This document shows, piece by piece, positions 44,320 to 55,600 of a stretch of DNA of 64,000 nt (position 1 is its first letter; the number at the start of each line of letters is the position of its first letter). Both the position numbers and the translations under genes were made by a program. Below the pieces are notes generated by a model. That model had not been told where the DNA came from and did no database searches. It saw only the letters and a list, made by a program, of their open reading frames with translations. Location of the stretch: positions 1 to 64,000 of the forward strand of contig JADMKE010000011.1 of assembly GCA_018780035.1 (NCBI GenBank), given 5' to 3'. Source of the stretch: Candidatus Sericytochromatia bacterium (lineage in GTDB: Bacteria; Cyanobacteriota; Sericytochromatia; UBA7694).

Positions 44320-45684
44320 TTAACGGCGAGCGGGTGCGCTGCTCAATGTTTTGGCAACATTGATACGGCCATGGCCGAAATACTTGTCGAATTTGGCGTC
44401 ACCGAGATCATCGCTGGTGGCTTCGATATGGGCTTTGACCTGTTCCTGTTTCATATCGGGCCATTGGCTGCGAACCAGAGCTGCCAGACCGGCCACAGCA
44501 GGGGTTGCCATGGACGTTCCTGAAATGCTGCCATAGTCTTTGCCGGGCATGCCGCTGGCATAAGTCGGGAAGGTGGCCAGAATATCTACGCCAGGAGCGC
44601 TGACGGAGATCCAGGGGCCAAATTGCGAGAAGCGGGCGATTTTATCGTTGCTGTCGGTGGCACCCACAGCCATTACACCGGGGTAAGCGGCGGGATACGA
44701 TTTTTGTTCACGGCCAGCATTGCCCATGGCGGCAACGACAACTGCGTCTTTGCTCAGGGCGTGTCTAACAGCATCACCGACGACAGCGGAATCAGAACCG
44801 CCACCCAGGCTCAAGCTGATCACTTTGGCGCCATTGTCTGCAGCCCAGGCGATACCACCGGCCACATCGGCCCAGGTGCCAGAGCCCCGGTTGTCGAGAA
44901 CACGAACGGGCATGACCTTGACGCCAGGAGCATAACCGGCCACACCGGTTTTATTGTCGGTGATAGCGGCTGAAATGCCTGAGCAGTGAGTGCCATGGCC
45001 TTGACCATCGTTGGGATCTTCATCTTTGTCGACGAAGTCATATCCTTTGATCAATTTGGCGGCCAAATCAGGGTGTTTCAGATCGACACCGGTATCCACA
45101 ATGGCGAGCACCATGTCGGGGCTGCCTTTCTGGATCGCCCAACCGGCCTGTGAGCTGGTTCTTTTGTGGGCATACTGCTTTTCAAACATTTCGTCGTTGG
45201 GGTAGCTGGGTTCGTCAGCTGCGCGCAGTGCATTGGCGGCAGAAGCCTGTTCAGGGCTCAGGCTGATAATGCCATTGGGTTCTGCGTACAGAACGGCAGG
45301 GTTACGACGCAGGGCTTCAATGGCCTGTGCTTCGCCGCCTGCAACGGGGGTTTTAACAAGATGGATACCGAGGGAGGGCTGTCCCACCATTTGAACAGTG
45401 GTCAAGCGCAGAGCGCTGAATGCTGTCTGAGTGGAACTGGCACCTACCCCGGCTTTGAATCTGACTATGATTTCTCCAGGAACGGCTGCGGTATTTGCGT
45501 GAAGAGATGCTTTGAATGGGGTGCGATTTACCTGGGCGGACGAGGTTGACGCGGCATTCAATGAAGATGCCAAACGCTGACCGGTCAGCGAAGGAGAGAC
45601 TCCCGACTGACAGGCTGCAAGCGATGCCAACAAGCTGCCGCTGGCAAGGATAAGACTGGTAAAACGAATAGAGGGATGAGACAT
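44320..45684 (-). CDS. Subtilisin-like serine protease (S8), lipoprotein
   Basis: 454 aa. Lipoprotein signal with Cys25 (SLAAC). Residues about 68-140 resemble an I9-type propeptide (PGEIIVRFKAGVG...VLYAEPNGII). The mature enzyme has Asp197 (AIVDTGVD), His233 (GHGTHCSG), oxyanion Asn322 (AAMGNAG) and Ser391 (SGTSMATP), so it should be active. Likely anchored at the outer surface or in the periplasm, degrading proteins for nutrition or processing. Single gene with its own terminator. One TTAACC-like repeat lies just upstream of the start, too little to call a Pho box. Confidence 0.93.
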   Translation of the reverse strand: MSHPSIRFTSLILASGSLLASLAACQSGVSPSLTGQRLASSLNAASTSSAQVNRTPFKASLHANTAAVPGEIIVRFKAGVGASSTQTAFSALRLTTVQMVGQPSLGIHLVKTPVAGGEAQAIEALRRNPAVLYAEPNGIISLSPEQASAANALRAADEPSYPNDEMFEKQYAHKRTSSQAGWAIQKGSPDMVLAIVDTGVDLKHPDLAAKLIKGYDFVDKDEDPNDGQGHGTHCSGISAAITDNKTGVAGYAPGVKVMPVRVLDNRGSGTWADVAGGIAWAADNGAKVISLSLGGGSDSAVVGDAVRHALSKDAVVVAAMGNAGREQKSYPAAYPGVMAVGATDSNDKIARFSQFGPWISVSAPGVDILATFPTYASGMPGKDYGSISGTSMATPAVAGLAALVRSQWPDMKQEQVKAHIEATSDDLGDAKFDKYFGHGRINVAKTLSSAPARR

Positions 45685-45820
45685 GTAATATTAAATCTCC
45701 TGAAATAAATCTTAGCTAATGGTTATTGTAAGGTTAAAAAAATATTAAGTCAACTGCCGATTTAACATTTTTTTAATTATTTTTTAAAAATACTTGCTTT
45801 TGTTTGTTTTCAAGGAAAGT

Positions 45821-45832
45821 TATACTGGAGCC
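45821..45832 (+). promoter_or_regulatory. -10 box 6 nt before a gene start
   Basis: TATACT (45821-45826) is followed by GGAGCC and then ATG at 45833. If this is the promoter, the GGAG falls upstream of the transcription start and the message is leaderless. Confidence 0.45.
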
Positions 45833-47089
45833 ATGAAAATGCTTAAAAGCTTTCAAACACCGGTGTTTTATGCTCTTTTGCTGTGGGCTCTGGTGCTTTT
45901 CCAGCCCCAGACCCACGTCCAGGCCCAAGTTCAGAATCAGCTCCAGACATTGACCCATGACGCACTGGCTCGCCATTGGGCTCCCCTGATTTATCAGCAG
46001 ACTGATTTGCGCTTGCCTGCTGCCGATTATTTAACCTGCTTTGATTTTGATGGGGACTTTAACGGTTTTAATAATTGGGAGAATCTTGAGCATTTCCCTT
46101 TAAGCGGGGCCGTCTATTATCACGTGGCCGAAACCGATGTTTTGTTTTTTGTCTATTTGGGCTTGTTTCACCCCCGCGATTGGGAGCCGGGTTTTGATAA
46201 CCCCTTCAGCAGCCATGAAAACGATCTCGAAGATCTGATTTTGGTGATTCACAAAGATGGCTCTGCTTATGGGCGGCTTCTCATGGTTGAGACCCATGCC
46301 CATTTTGATTTTCATACTCATGCAGCTCCTTCCCTCAGGGCCAAACACACAGTCATTGAAGGCCCTTTGCCTTTGGCGGGGCACCAGCCCCGTGTAACGG
46401 TTCCTCCGGGTGGGCACGGCATTTATCCCCTCTATGAGGCGCGCCCTGCTTTGCCCGGCATTCTCTATCAAGCAGGAGATCAGGCTGAGGTGCCGCTAGA
46501 GCCCTCTTTGAAATACCCGTCTTCGGCCTACGTTTTGCTGCCTTTTGACGCGCTTTGGCAGCGCCGTGATCAGAGCGGGCCGGGCACGCCCTACCGCAGC
46601 TTTGGCGAGTTTGGCGCCAACGACTATACCTGGCTCAATCCTGCCTCGGCGCCCTGGATCCACGATGATCCCAACGACGGGCCGGTGGGGCCCGGTGATC
46701 TCTTTAGCGATCCCGATTATGCCCTGCGCAATCATGTCTCTGGCTTGCCCGAGGGACAGCCCGGTTACCTCAAAGAACCGCTTTATACTCACCGTTTGGC
46801 CTTGGGTGCTGTTCAGATTTTGAGCCCGGTCACAGCACCGCGCTTGAGCCTCTGGCAGGGAGCGCAAAAGCTCTGGGAAACTGCGCTTTTACCCGGTCCC
46901 GATGGGGCCTGGATGCCCGAGCAGGCCCTGCGCTATTGGACCCTGCCCCCCGGAGCTGAACTGAGTGTGCAGATTTCGCAAGATTCCCGTTCCCTGGCCC
47001 GTTTTGGCTTAAAAGAGACGGCGGGTGAGTGGGAGCGTGTGGGACAGGGCTCGGTTTGGCTGCAAGCGGCTCTCAAGCGGGGGACGTGA
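45833..47089 (+). CDS. Secreted protein with HEND motif, function unknown
   Basis: 418 aa from ATG 45833. Signal peptide to about residue 30 (VLFQPQTHVQAQ). The mature protein starts with RHWAPLIYQQTD and YLTCFDFDGDFNGFNNWEN, then VYYHVAETDVLFFVYLGLFHPRDWE and HENDLEDLILVIHKDG. This Asp/His/Glu-rich series (FHPRDWE, HENDLE, THAHFDFHTHA) looks like a metal site and resembles secreted fungal/bacterial Vps62-type or NPP1-like domains only loosely. C-terminal ~90 residues look like a separate beta domain. Unassigned; an extracellular hydrolase is possible. Confidence 0.65.
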   Translation: MKMLKSFQTPVFYALLLWALVLFQPQTHVQAQVQNQLQTLTHDALARHWAPLIYQQTDLRLPAADYLTCFDFDGDFNGFNNWENLEHFPLSGAVYYHVAETDVLFFVYLGLFHPRDWEPGFDNPFSSHENDLEDLILVIHKDGSAYGRLLMVETHAHFDFHTHAAPSLRAKHTVIEGPLPLAGHQPRVTVPPGGHGIYPLYEARPALPGILYQAGDQAEVPLEPSLKYPSSAYVLLPFDALWQRRDQSGPGTPYRSFGEFGANDYTWLNPASAPWIHDDPNDGPVGPGDLFSDPDYALRNHVSGLPEGQPGYLKEPLYTHRLALGAVQILSPVTAPRLSLWQGAQKLWETALLPGPDGAWMPEQALRYWTLPPGAELSVQISQDSRSLARFGLKETAGEWERVGQGSVWLQAALKRGT

Positions 47090-47102
47090 TACAATAAACC
47101 CT
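47090..47102 (+). promoter_or_regulatory. Extended -10 box before the CxxCH gene
   Basis: TGA followed by TACAAT (47090-47095) ends 7 nt before the ATG at 47103. No Shine-Dalgarno is present in the gap. Confidence 0.5.
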
Positions 47103-47486
47103 ATGCCTTTCCAAATCAAACACCTCCAAATCAAACACCCTTTAACCATTGGCTTGCTCGGTTTGTTTTTTGTCTTGCAAGCTGCCCCAGCCGGTCAAAC
47201 CCATTCGGGTTATTCTGATCAATTGCGCTATCTCTATCAGAAATCCATCAATTGTAAGCTTTGCCATGGGCCCACGGGTCTGCGTCCTGTGGGGTTGGAT
47301 TTGGCCCGCATGAAGCCGACAGCACTGACTTTGCACCGCTTGATCAAAAGCTGGGCGGCCCTGGACAGCGATCAAGACGGGGTCAACAATGGGATCGAAA
47401 TCAAGTTGGGCTGTGATCCCAATCGGCTTGAAGCGGAGTCGTTTACAGGCAAATGTGGCTCTTTGATGTTGAGCCATACCCCTTAA
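47103..47486 (+). CDS. Secreted c-type cytochrome-like protein with Ca-binding-type loop
   Basis: 127 aa from ATG 47103. Signal peptide to about residue 30. One CxxCH haem-attachment motif (C51-K-L-C54-H55), then a helical segment and DSDQDGVNNGIEIKLGCDPN, a calcium-type Asp-rich loop as in thrombospondin-3/dockerin-like repeats, with an additional Cys pair near the end. A haem-axial Met candidate is M73 or the later MLS. This arrangement is seen in small secreted cytochromes of unknown partner. It starts 13 nt after the HEND-motif gene. The N-terminus carries a 15-bp tandem duplication (FQIKH-LQIKH). Confidence 0.72.
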   Translation: MPFQIKHLQIKHPLTIGLLGLFFVLQAAPAGQTHSGYSDQLRYLYQKSINCKLCHGPTGLRPVGLDLARMKPTALTLHRLIKSWAALDSDQDGVNNGIEIKLGCDPNRLEAESFTGKCGSLMLSHTP

Positions 47487-47489
47487 TCT

Positions 47490-48392
47490 TCAATAAGAGC
47501 CAGCAAAAATACCTGCAAAGAGTGCAAAAAGCACCAGCACCAAGGCGTTTTCGGCACTGATGCCAAAGAGCAAAAGGCCCCCTGACAAACTGAGTCGTCC
47601 CCCCAAGGCGAAGAGATTGTCGCGAAAGCTGCGACTGTCCAAATTTGACTCTTTTAGCCAGAGCCAAGACAGACCCAAACCGGCAGGCAGACTCGTAAAT
47701 AACAGGGCGTAGCTAAAACTGCTGAGCTGACTTTGACCCAATCCCAAAACGGGGATTAGCAGTAAAAACAGACAAAAAAGTGGCAAGAGCAGACGCAGGT
47801 AAAATTGACCAATCACCAATGAGTGACGCAAGGGAAAACTGGGTGCTAGATTGTGCAACAAGGCCTGTGGCGGTTTCTCTGGTCGGTCTTCGTTTTGCAG
47901 GGTGCGGTAGCGCAAGATGGGCAAAATGGCGAGCCCGACCCAGAGTGCCGACCAGCCCAGCCCAAGCCAAGCCAAACCCATTTGCAGTCCCGATTTTAAT
48001 ATCAGTCCTGCCAAAGGCAGGAGCAGGGCCATTCCTCCCAGGCTCAAGAGCAAGACCAGATAAATTTCCCGCCAGGGAGCGGGCCAACGCTGATACCAAG
48101 CCGGATAGGTTTTCTGAAGTCTGAGATAGATCCGCCGAATGGGGGTGAGTTTCCATTCCAATAAATAGCCCAAGACCACCAAGAGCAAGGCCAGTGAACC
48201 GGCCAAAAAGAGGGTCATTGCCAAAGGCGTTTGATTCAAGGGCTGGCCAATTTGACGCACCAAACTGGGTTCGGCCAATAATAATTCGGCTAAAAACGTT
48301 TGGGGCGCAGGCAAAAAGGACAGGCAGACGGTTTCAATCGCCAGAAAAAAGAGTGTGGCCAAAAGCCACACCCAGAAAACATAAATAATCAC
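47490..48392 (-). CDS. Integral membrane protein, unknown
   Basis: 300 aa from GTG 48392. About eight hydrophobic segments with short loops; between helices 2 and 3 lies a basic stretch (WKLTPIRRIYLRLQKTYPAWY) likely cytoplasmic. No motif I recognise. It lies 30 nt downstream of the coiled-coil gene on the same strand and may be co-transcribed with it. It is convergent with the CxxCH gene. Confidence 0.7.
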   Translation of the reverse strand: MIIYVFWVWLLATLFFLAIETVCLSFLPAPQTFLAELLLAEPSLVRQIGQPLNQTPLAMTLFLAGSLALLLVVLGYLLEWKLTPIRRIYLRLQKTYPAWYQRWPAPWREIYLVLLLSLGGMALLLPLAGLILKSGLQMGLAWLGLGWSALWVGLAILPILRYRTLQNEDRPEKPPQALLHNLAPSFPLRHSLVIGQFYLRLLLPLFCLFLLLIPVLGLGQSQLSSFSYALLFTSLPAGLGLSWLWLKESNLDSRSFRDNLFALGGRLSLSGGLLLFGISAENALVLVLFALFAGIFAGSY

Positions 48393-48422
48393 GTGCCTAA
48401 AACGTCAGAAACGAGGCAGAGA

Positions 48423-49289
48423 TCAGGCCCGTGCTTTGGAAAATTGAGAGGAGATCTCATCATAAGTGGAGAGATTTTCCTGCAATTCTTCCAGCAGCAT
48501 GTCCATGGCCTCTTCGTATTGAGCTTCTCCGCTGTTTTCTGTCGCTGCTGCTTCTCCTGCATGGATTGCAGCTGTAGCGGCTTCAACTTTAGCGGCTTGC
48601 CGTTCTTCGTAAGCCTGCCGCGCCAATTTTTCGTAATGGTTTTTCTTTTCTTCCAACTCGGCCAATTTTTGCTTGAGACTATTCAGTTCATCCAGGTATT
48701 CACCTGTTTGCTGACTGCCACTGGCACGCATGCGTTTTTGCAAGGCATAGACATCGGCTTCCAAATTGGCGACCTGGGTCGAAATCCGGGAGATAATGCC
48801 GTCTTTGGCTTCCAGTTGATAGAGAAACTCTTGGTTTTTGTTTTCGAGGTCGCGAATAAATTGATCTTTTTCATCGATCATGTCGCGCAAAGTGTCGAGT
48901 TCAGCAACTTCCTGCTGGTGTTCGTTGCTTTGACCTTCGTATTGATGAACCAATTTTCTCAAGACAGCGACTTCTTTTTTCTGTTCAGCAATGCTGTCTT
49001 TGAGATCCGAGAGAAAATCTTCTTGATCGCCAGTCTCACCCATCATTTGATTGAGTTGCTGTTGCAGAAAATGATTTTCTTTTTGCAATTCACGGTGCTT
49101 AGACAGGAGTGCCTGCACAATCACCTGCATTTCTTTTTTATAACGGGCCCGTTGGGCCTCTTTGGTCTTTTGCAACAAATTTAATTTTTGGCGAAGCTCA
49201 CTGATCTCCACATAGGGATCCTGTTCTTCCTCTGCTGCATAATCACCGGATTCCTCCAGTTCGTCTTCAGCATCAAAATCCTCAGCCAT
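48423..49289 (-). CDS. Coiled-coil protein, unknown
   Basis: 288 aa, acidic, no signal peptide. After an Asp/Glu-rich N-terminus (residues 1-25) almost the whole chain is heptad-patterned: QKLNLLQKTKEAQ, ELQKENHFLQQQLNQMM, VAVLRKLVHQYEGQ, LDELNSLKQKLAELEEKK. The C-terminus (MDMLLEELQENLSTYDEISSQF) ends the last coil. It could be a structural filament or tether. Neighbours: membrane protein downstream, giant protein upstream and divergent. Confidence 0.75.
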   Translation of the reverse strand: MAEDFDAEDELEESGDYAAEEEQDPYVEISELRQKLNLLQKTKEAQRARYKKEMQVIVQALLSKHRELQKENHFLQQQLNQMMGETGDQEDFLSDLKDSIAEQKKEVAVLRKLVHQYEGQSNEHQQEVAELDTLRDMIDEKDQFIRDLENKNQEFLYQLEAKDGIISRISTQVANLEADVYALQKRMRASGSQQTGEYLDELNSLKQKLAELEEKKNHYEKLARQAYEERQAAKVEAATAAIHAGEAAATENSGEAQYEEAMDMLLEELQENLSTYDEISSQFSKARA

Positions 49290-49679
49290 TCAGCTCTTCC
49301 CTTCGTTTGATAAAGATTTATCTGATTTATCTTGGTTGATTTCTTGGTTGATTTCTTGGTAGATTATCGAAGAAAGTACAGTATATCCCCGTTCATTATA
49401 ATACATGCTTTTTCACAGTGTTGAAAAAATTTTTACATATTCTTGCCCCTCGCTTCTGGAACCCCTGCACTTTCTTTGTTAAAAAAAGATTAAAAGTATT
49501 TTCCCCAAATTAAATATCCATCAAAAAAATGTTTATTAGCTCAAGACTGGCAATTGATCCTGCGATAGGTGGACGTGTAAAGCTATCTTCATTTTTGAAA
49601 ATAGCCATTGAGAAATCCATTTAAATTCTGAATTTATTGAGACGTTGAGTTTTACCACCAAGGGGTTAGTTGAGAAACC
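49290..49679. other. Intergenic region with 12-bp tandem repeat
   Basis: 390 bp between the divergent coiled-coil and giant-protein genes, strongly AT-rich. Three tandem 12-mers occupy 49331-49366 (two perfect CTTGGTTGATTT and one CTTGGTAGATTA). Possible -35/-10 pairs exist toward the giant gene (for example TTGTTA near 49477 with TATTTT 15 bp later) but none is convincing. No small gene is visible. Confidence 0.6.
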
Positions 49680-52600
49680 ATGACCAGCATTTTCTCAGGA
49701 CAACTTTATAATAATTTCCTGAAAGACAATAACTACTACCGACTCGAAACCTATGATGTCAACCGCTTTCAGCGTACGATTGAACAAATGTCCAATCAGG
49801 GACTCGCTGAAAAAGAACTGCGTGAAGGGCTGGAATACCAGCAGGCCAAAATGGCCGATATGCAGTCCAAACTCAATGAGCTGATCGAAAAACTCAATAA
49901 CCTCTACCGCCGTTTTATCGACAATAAAGCTGTTTTCCGCAAAGTCTCACAAGAACCCGAATATTTTGGCACCAGCGCCACTCTCAATGTCCTTCAGAAT
50001 ATCAACGCCAATCCCGATACCAACGGTTACCCCACCGGTGGAGCAGGCATTACCTCTGATGACGATTACGATAAAATCCGCAACTACTCCTGGAACCCCT
50101 TCTTTGGTTCCAAGGCCATTGACGAAAGCGATAAAACCGTCAACCGCACCTTCTGGGAAGAACCCAACGAAATTTTGGAGCAGGCCTATACCGAAAACGG
50201 CGCTTTCTGGTCCACTGTTTCGTATCTCTGGGGTTGGGATTTGGATCGCATCAATGCCACTTATGCCACCACCAGCAACAACAACAATGTCCAGATCAAT
50301 GTCACTGCTCTGCAGCCAAATAAACCCCAATACCCCCCCATGAAAGCAGGGGATCGCTTCCCGGTTTACACAGGACCCATTGCCAATTATCCAGGCTATC
50401 CCGCGATCAATATGTCGGGTATTCGTCCCGGTGGGGTGGATTATAGCCATGCCTCTGATACGGTCAATACGGGAGGGGATTCAACGGCTATTTTCCAGAC
50501 GGCCAATATAGTTGGGCCGGCAGGTAATGGTTCGCCTGGTAATGGCTTCTTCGTTGATGATGCCTCGTTTTTGGTTGTGGGTGATGCGATTGTGGTCGGA
50601 GGTACCACCGGAACAGTCAACCGCCAGATTACATCCATTACGCCGGCTCCAATTGTAGGCTTTCCCAATCGCGCTGAAATTAATACGGCAGGATATACAC
50701 CTTATGGTTCTCCGATTTCTTCCGGGACTATTACAAAACAGACCGGGGGCACTACTTCGAGGGCCAATTTTAATGTGGTCGGCGAAAATGCCCTGAACTT
50801 TGGTTGGGAATTTGACGATCTGCCCATGGCCCTCGAAGTGGTTGCGGTCGACACCCGTCCTGACGGCACCACTGTGCCAACTGAATACAAAATGGTCTAC
50901 GATATTCCGCCCACGCACCCGCACTACGCCAGTTTGCAGGTGCTCAACGGTACCGAGCCTCAGATTCTCGATGCCCCTGTCGCTATTTCACGTGACCGCA
51001 TTGCCAATGATGGCTTTGACTACAGCGCTTATACCTATATCCCCGGCGCACAGAGCGGTTCGATCCGCTATGCCCAGGGCGGGATCCACAATACCGGTGG
51101 ACAACCTTGGAAAGACAATACGGTAGAAAATGAGTTGGCGCCGCCCAAACTCTATACCAGTGGCACGATTGCGGGGCCCAGTTACAATACGCTGGGAGGA
51201 GCAGATTTGGGAACCGTTGGCAATCCGATTACGCTTTCTGCGGCTGACCGCATGTTATTTGGAGCTGGTAGTCCAATTGAATTGGTGCCCCAGGGCATCA
51301 GTACCAGCGTTTCCAAGGTGCAGTGGAACACCACCGCAACCCGAAATGATACGGGCAGTGGTCAGTCTCCTTCTGAAATCACCACCAATGACGATTTAAG
51401 TGGAATCGATGTGGGGGATTATGTCAAATTCAGCACCACTGGTGGTGTCTTTATTTATCAAGTAGACGTCAAAACCAGCACGGGTTTTACCGTCACGCCT
51501 CAAAATGGTGGGCCCGTCAACCCCCTTACCGTGGGTGTCGCAGGGCAAACTATTTTTAATTATGGCACCGACAGCACTGCCACGACTTTAAAATACGCCA
51601 ATGAAGGTTTGGTGGTTGTCGCTCCATCCGGCACGGATGTGGTTCAGGTTAAAAAACCAGATATTGTGGGAGCTACAACGCCGATCATGAGCTTTACGCT
51701 CACGGCCTGTAGCGATTTGACCATTACTCCTTCCACGATGGTCAATATGAAATATGCCTTCCGCGTCCACCAAAATCACCGACAATTTGCCTCTCCAGGA
51801 GATGACCCCATCGCCCAGCCCTCACACTCTCACAATAACCACGACTGGACCAGTTTGCCTGCGGATACTGATTATTTGGGGGCTGGGGTTTCCACCGGGA
51901 ACTTTGCCCACGCCATGCCGCCTTATACCTATTTGAGCAATTCGCCGATGGCGGCCGGCCCTGTGGTCTTGGCCCAGTCCGATGCAGTTAATTCGATGGC
52001 CACCGATGCCTGGATCTTTGGCATTCGCGAGAGTGTCTCGGCCCAGATTGTGCCCGGTGCCCTGCCCAACGAGGCCGTGATCAACGTCTATTTTAATGGC
52101 GATATCAACGGCTTTGAAATGAATATCGAAGACGTTCAGCTTGTCACCTACGATGGCACCATGGGCACTTGGACCCAGGGCAAATACGATGCCGGCAACG
52201 TGGTGCCGTCGATCAGCAATGGGGACCCCGATGTGCTCAAAGCCAATAGCCCGGATGAGGTGATCAACAAGTATATTCCGGGTGTTTACCAATTTACCCA
52301 GTTCAACGATCAATACAATCTTCTGCACACCAGTGGCGACCGCAACGATATTGTTCGCAGCCCCTGGGAGTTTGCCGAACTCGATCTCGGTACCAATTCG
52401 ACCCTCAGTGGGGAGTATTGGGTCGACCTCAACAGCCGCCGTTTGAATTTGGATCACGACCCCCTCCAGGCCAATACCGATGGTTGGGGCAATACCACAG
52501 CGGCTGTTTCGGGCACAGGTTTCAATTTGACCACTGGTGCTGTCAACAATGCCCACGACTTTATTCCGGTCGTTCACCCTGGGGATTATTGCGCACCAGG

Positions 52601-55600
52601 AGATGAGTCTTATGTGATGCGGGATTCAGATCCGCTCAGTGCTTTGGCCGAGCGTTATGATACGCAAGACGACGAAGTTATGCAAGGGGAGGCCCATCAG
52701 AACTCCACCACTTTGGCGTTGGATCCCTTACGTACAGCGAATCCTGGGGCCGTGATCACCCCCAATTACTACAGCTTAAATGCAACCCCACCGCCCGTGT
52801 TTAGCCCTGTTCCCAATGCCATGATTGGTGGTGGCTCGAACGATGCCACCAATACAGTGGACCGCATCGGCGCGGCACTCAAGTCTTCGGATCCTGCCGG
52901 CACACCGCGCTTGGACTATAACCTCACAATTCCAACCACCGATGTCAATTTGGTGCGCAATGAAAACAATGTGCTCATGAATTTGGGCTCGATTGAACGC
53001 CGCGATATGGCGATCAATATTACCTCTGCGGATATGTACGTGCGTACGATTCCGGGTTATACCACGGTGCCCCGCTACCGTGTCGATCCCGGTGGCAACG
53101 TCTTTGACCTCTTTGGCAAAGGCTTTTACGATCCGCTTAATACGGCCGATGCCAATTCGATCAACCGGGTTTACACCACCAGTGGGGGAGCGACCAAAAA
53201 CGGTCAGGTCAGCAATTTTGACCAGCCCACCAATGGGGCGTTTAATGCGGCTTATACCACGACCTATGCGGCCGCAGGCTCATTTGAGGCCTATGTCAAC
53301 AATCACAACCGCCTCTCAATGGCGGGTGATGATTACAACCTCTTTGACTATGTGCCCGATCTCAACTTGGTTCCCGGTGATGGGGAAGGCCGCCGTTTTG
53401 GTGAAAGTTATGTCGGGGCTTTGCCGAGTAATTTCTACTATTACCGTGAGCAACTTGACAATTCGGTTGATGCTGCTGGGGGCGCCAATGTGCCCACGGG
53501 CGACTCTACGGCTTTGGGTGGGCCCAAGAACTTTAACAATGATGGCATGGGCTCGATCAACTTTGATGGTGCCAAAACCAACCTGGATGGCTCATTTACA
53601 GGTTCGCATACCTATGTGAACAATCCCAATATGCCCGCTTTTGCCAATGTGGCCTTGGGCTATGTTGAGCAAAATGCCAAAATGTACAATACGGCGCGGA
53701 CCACCACCCAAGCTGTCTGGTTGGGCTTTCCGGGCCTCGGCGGTGAAACCAAATACGCTGAAAACGTCACTGGTTCCACCAATGTCAGCAATCCAGTCAA
53801 TGCCTTGGGCAACAATACGGCCATTGCCGCCATGAATTTCCCCAATTCTCAGATTATTTTGGCGATGGGCCAAGAGGTCAATCGTGGGGGCACATTGATT
53901 CTCAATGAGATTAATTCTTTGGGAAATGTGGATCCTCACACCATTCCCTTGCCTTTGTTGAATTACAGCGGTACTTTTCCGGATTTTGACGATCCCGATG
54001 ATCCGGCGGATCCCACCCCCACTACCTTTACCTTTAATGCCTACGGGGCAGAAACGGTGACTCGCACGGGCAGTGAGTATATCAATTTTGCCAGCATTAT
54101 TGATTCTGTTGATGATGGTTTGCTCAATGGCTCAAACAATAACACCACGGGTATGGCACAGCTGGCTGCCGCAGGAGGCGTCTTTGCCGCCGGAGATCCT
54201 GCGGGTTTGCCCACCACTTGGCCCAATGGCGTCTTGCTGCACGTCGACAATGCGGAGTCATTTGACATGACCTATCCCAAAAATATTGTCACCTTGGGCA
54301 CCGATGCAACTGAGTATCGGGTCGTCTATCGCAACAAAGACAGCCGCCCTCAGACCCTCTTCTTGATTCCCAATGGCGGCCCAGCGATCACCAATACCTT
54401 GGGCACAGCTGTGACCACTGCCAATTTTGTCCAGGCCGATTTGCAGGTGCGAGCCAAAACTGGGCAGTATACTGTTCAGGTCACCAATGCCGCAGGTGTT
54501 GCCGATGCCCATGGCAGCCATGTCCGCATTGATTATACAGATTTGGGCACACAGCAACCGGGCCAATTGGCCAGTGTTGGCATTTCTTCGGACTTTGACC
54601 GTGTTGGCCGCATTGCAGGCGATGACCCCCGTACCACGGCCGTCGAGAACAACCGGATTGCACCCGAATTGTTCCGTTCTCCCCATGGCTACGTCCAGCC
54701 CGACGCCCAGGTTGCTCTCAATCTGGTTGCTCAGGATACGGATGGCAATTCTCGGCCCCGCCGTTTGAAATCGGTGACCGTCGAGGTGGAAAGTGGCGAG
54801 CAATTGATTCCAAGTGCTCTGACCCAGACTTATTCCACTACAGGCAATGCGGGTGTCTTCAGCTATAACGATGGCGCGGGCCACTGGCCAATCGCACTCT
54901 TTGAAGAAGACACCCAGCTCAATCCGGCTGTCACCAACGACTTGAATTATTTTGTCGGCCTTTATCAGGGGATTACGGCCTTTAATGCCACAGCGGCGAC
55001 ACCCACTGTCACTGTGACCAGTAATTTTGGTCTGAGCATTGGTCAAAAGGTGACCATCAACGGTGAAAAACGTGTGATTGCAAATATTGCAGGCAATGTG
55101 ATTACTTTGGATTCACCCCTTTCGGTTGAGCCTAAAATTGGCGATACCATCAATACAGGCAATGGTTTAGGCACTCAGGATATCCAGATGTACCTCAACC
55201 GTTCGGTGGCCATGTCGATGGGCGCTGGCATGAAAGTGACCCTTGAATGGGATGAATATGATGTGATTGGCTTTCCTCCCACGGTGGATACCACCGCAGC
55301 CAATATTGTGCCTATCACTGAGACCATTGGTTTTGGCAATGCCTCTCCCAATTCAGAGTTGCAGATAGCCAACACCAATGTGGGCACCACTACCATTACC
55401 CTGACCCAACCCCTGACCGCAGCTCAGGCCGCTCAGTTCCCCAATGGGACACAAGTCAATGTTAACGGGATCACCCGTGTCTTGACTGCTGCGGCTGTTG
55501 CTGGTGGTACAACCCTGACCGTGGATCGGCCTGTAGAGACCTCTTTGGGGCAGCCTCTGAAGTCCGGTTCGATCAGCCAGATCAATTATGAGAATTTCTT

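Noticed and set aside
45685..45832. Pho box before the subtilase gene
   Set aside because: Only one or two TTAACC-like hexamers without 11-bp period, so no array.
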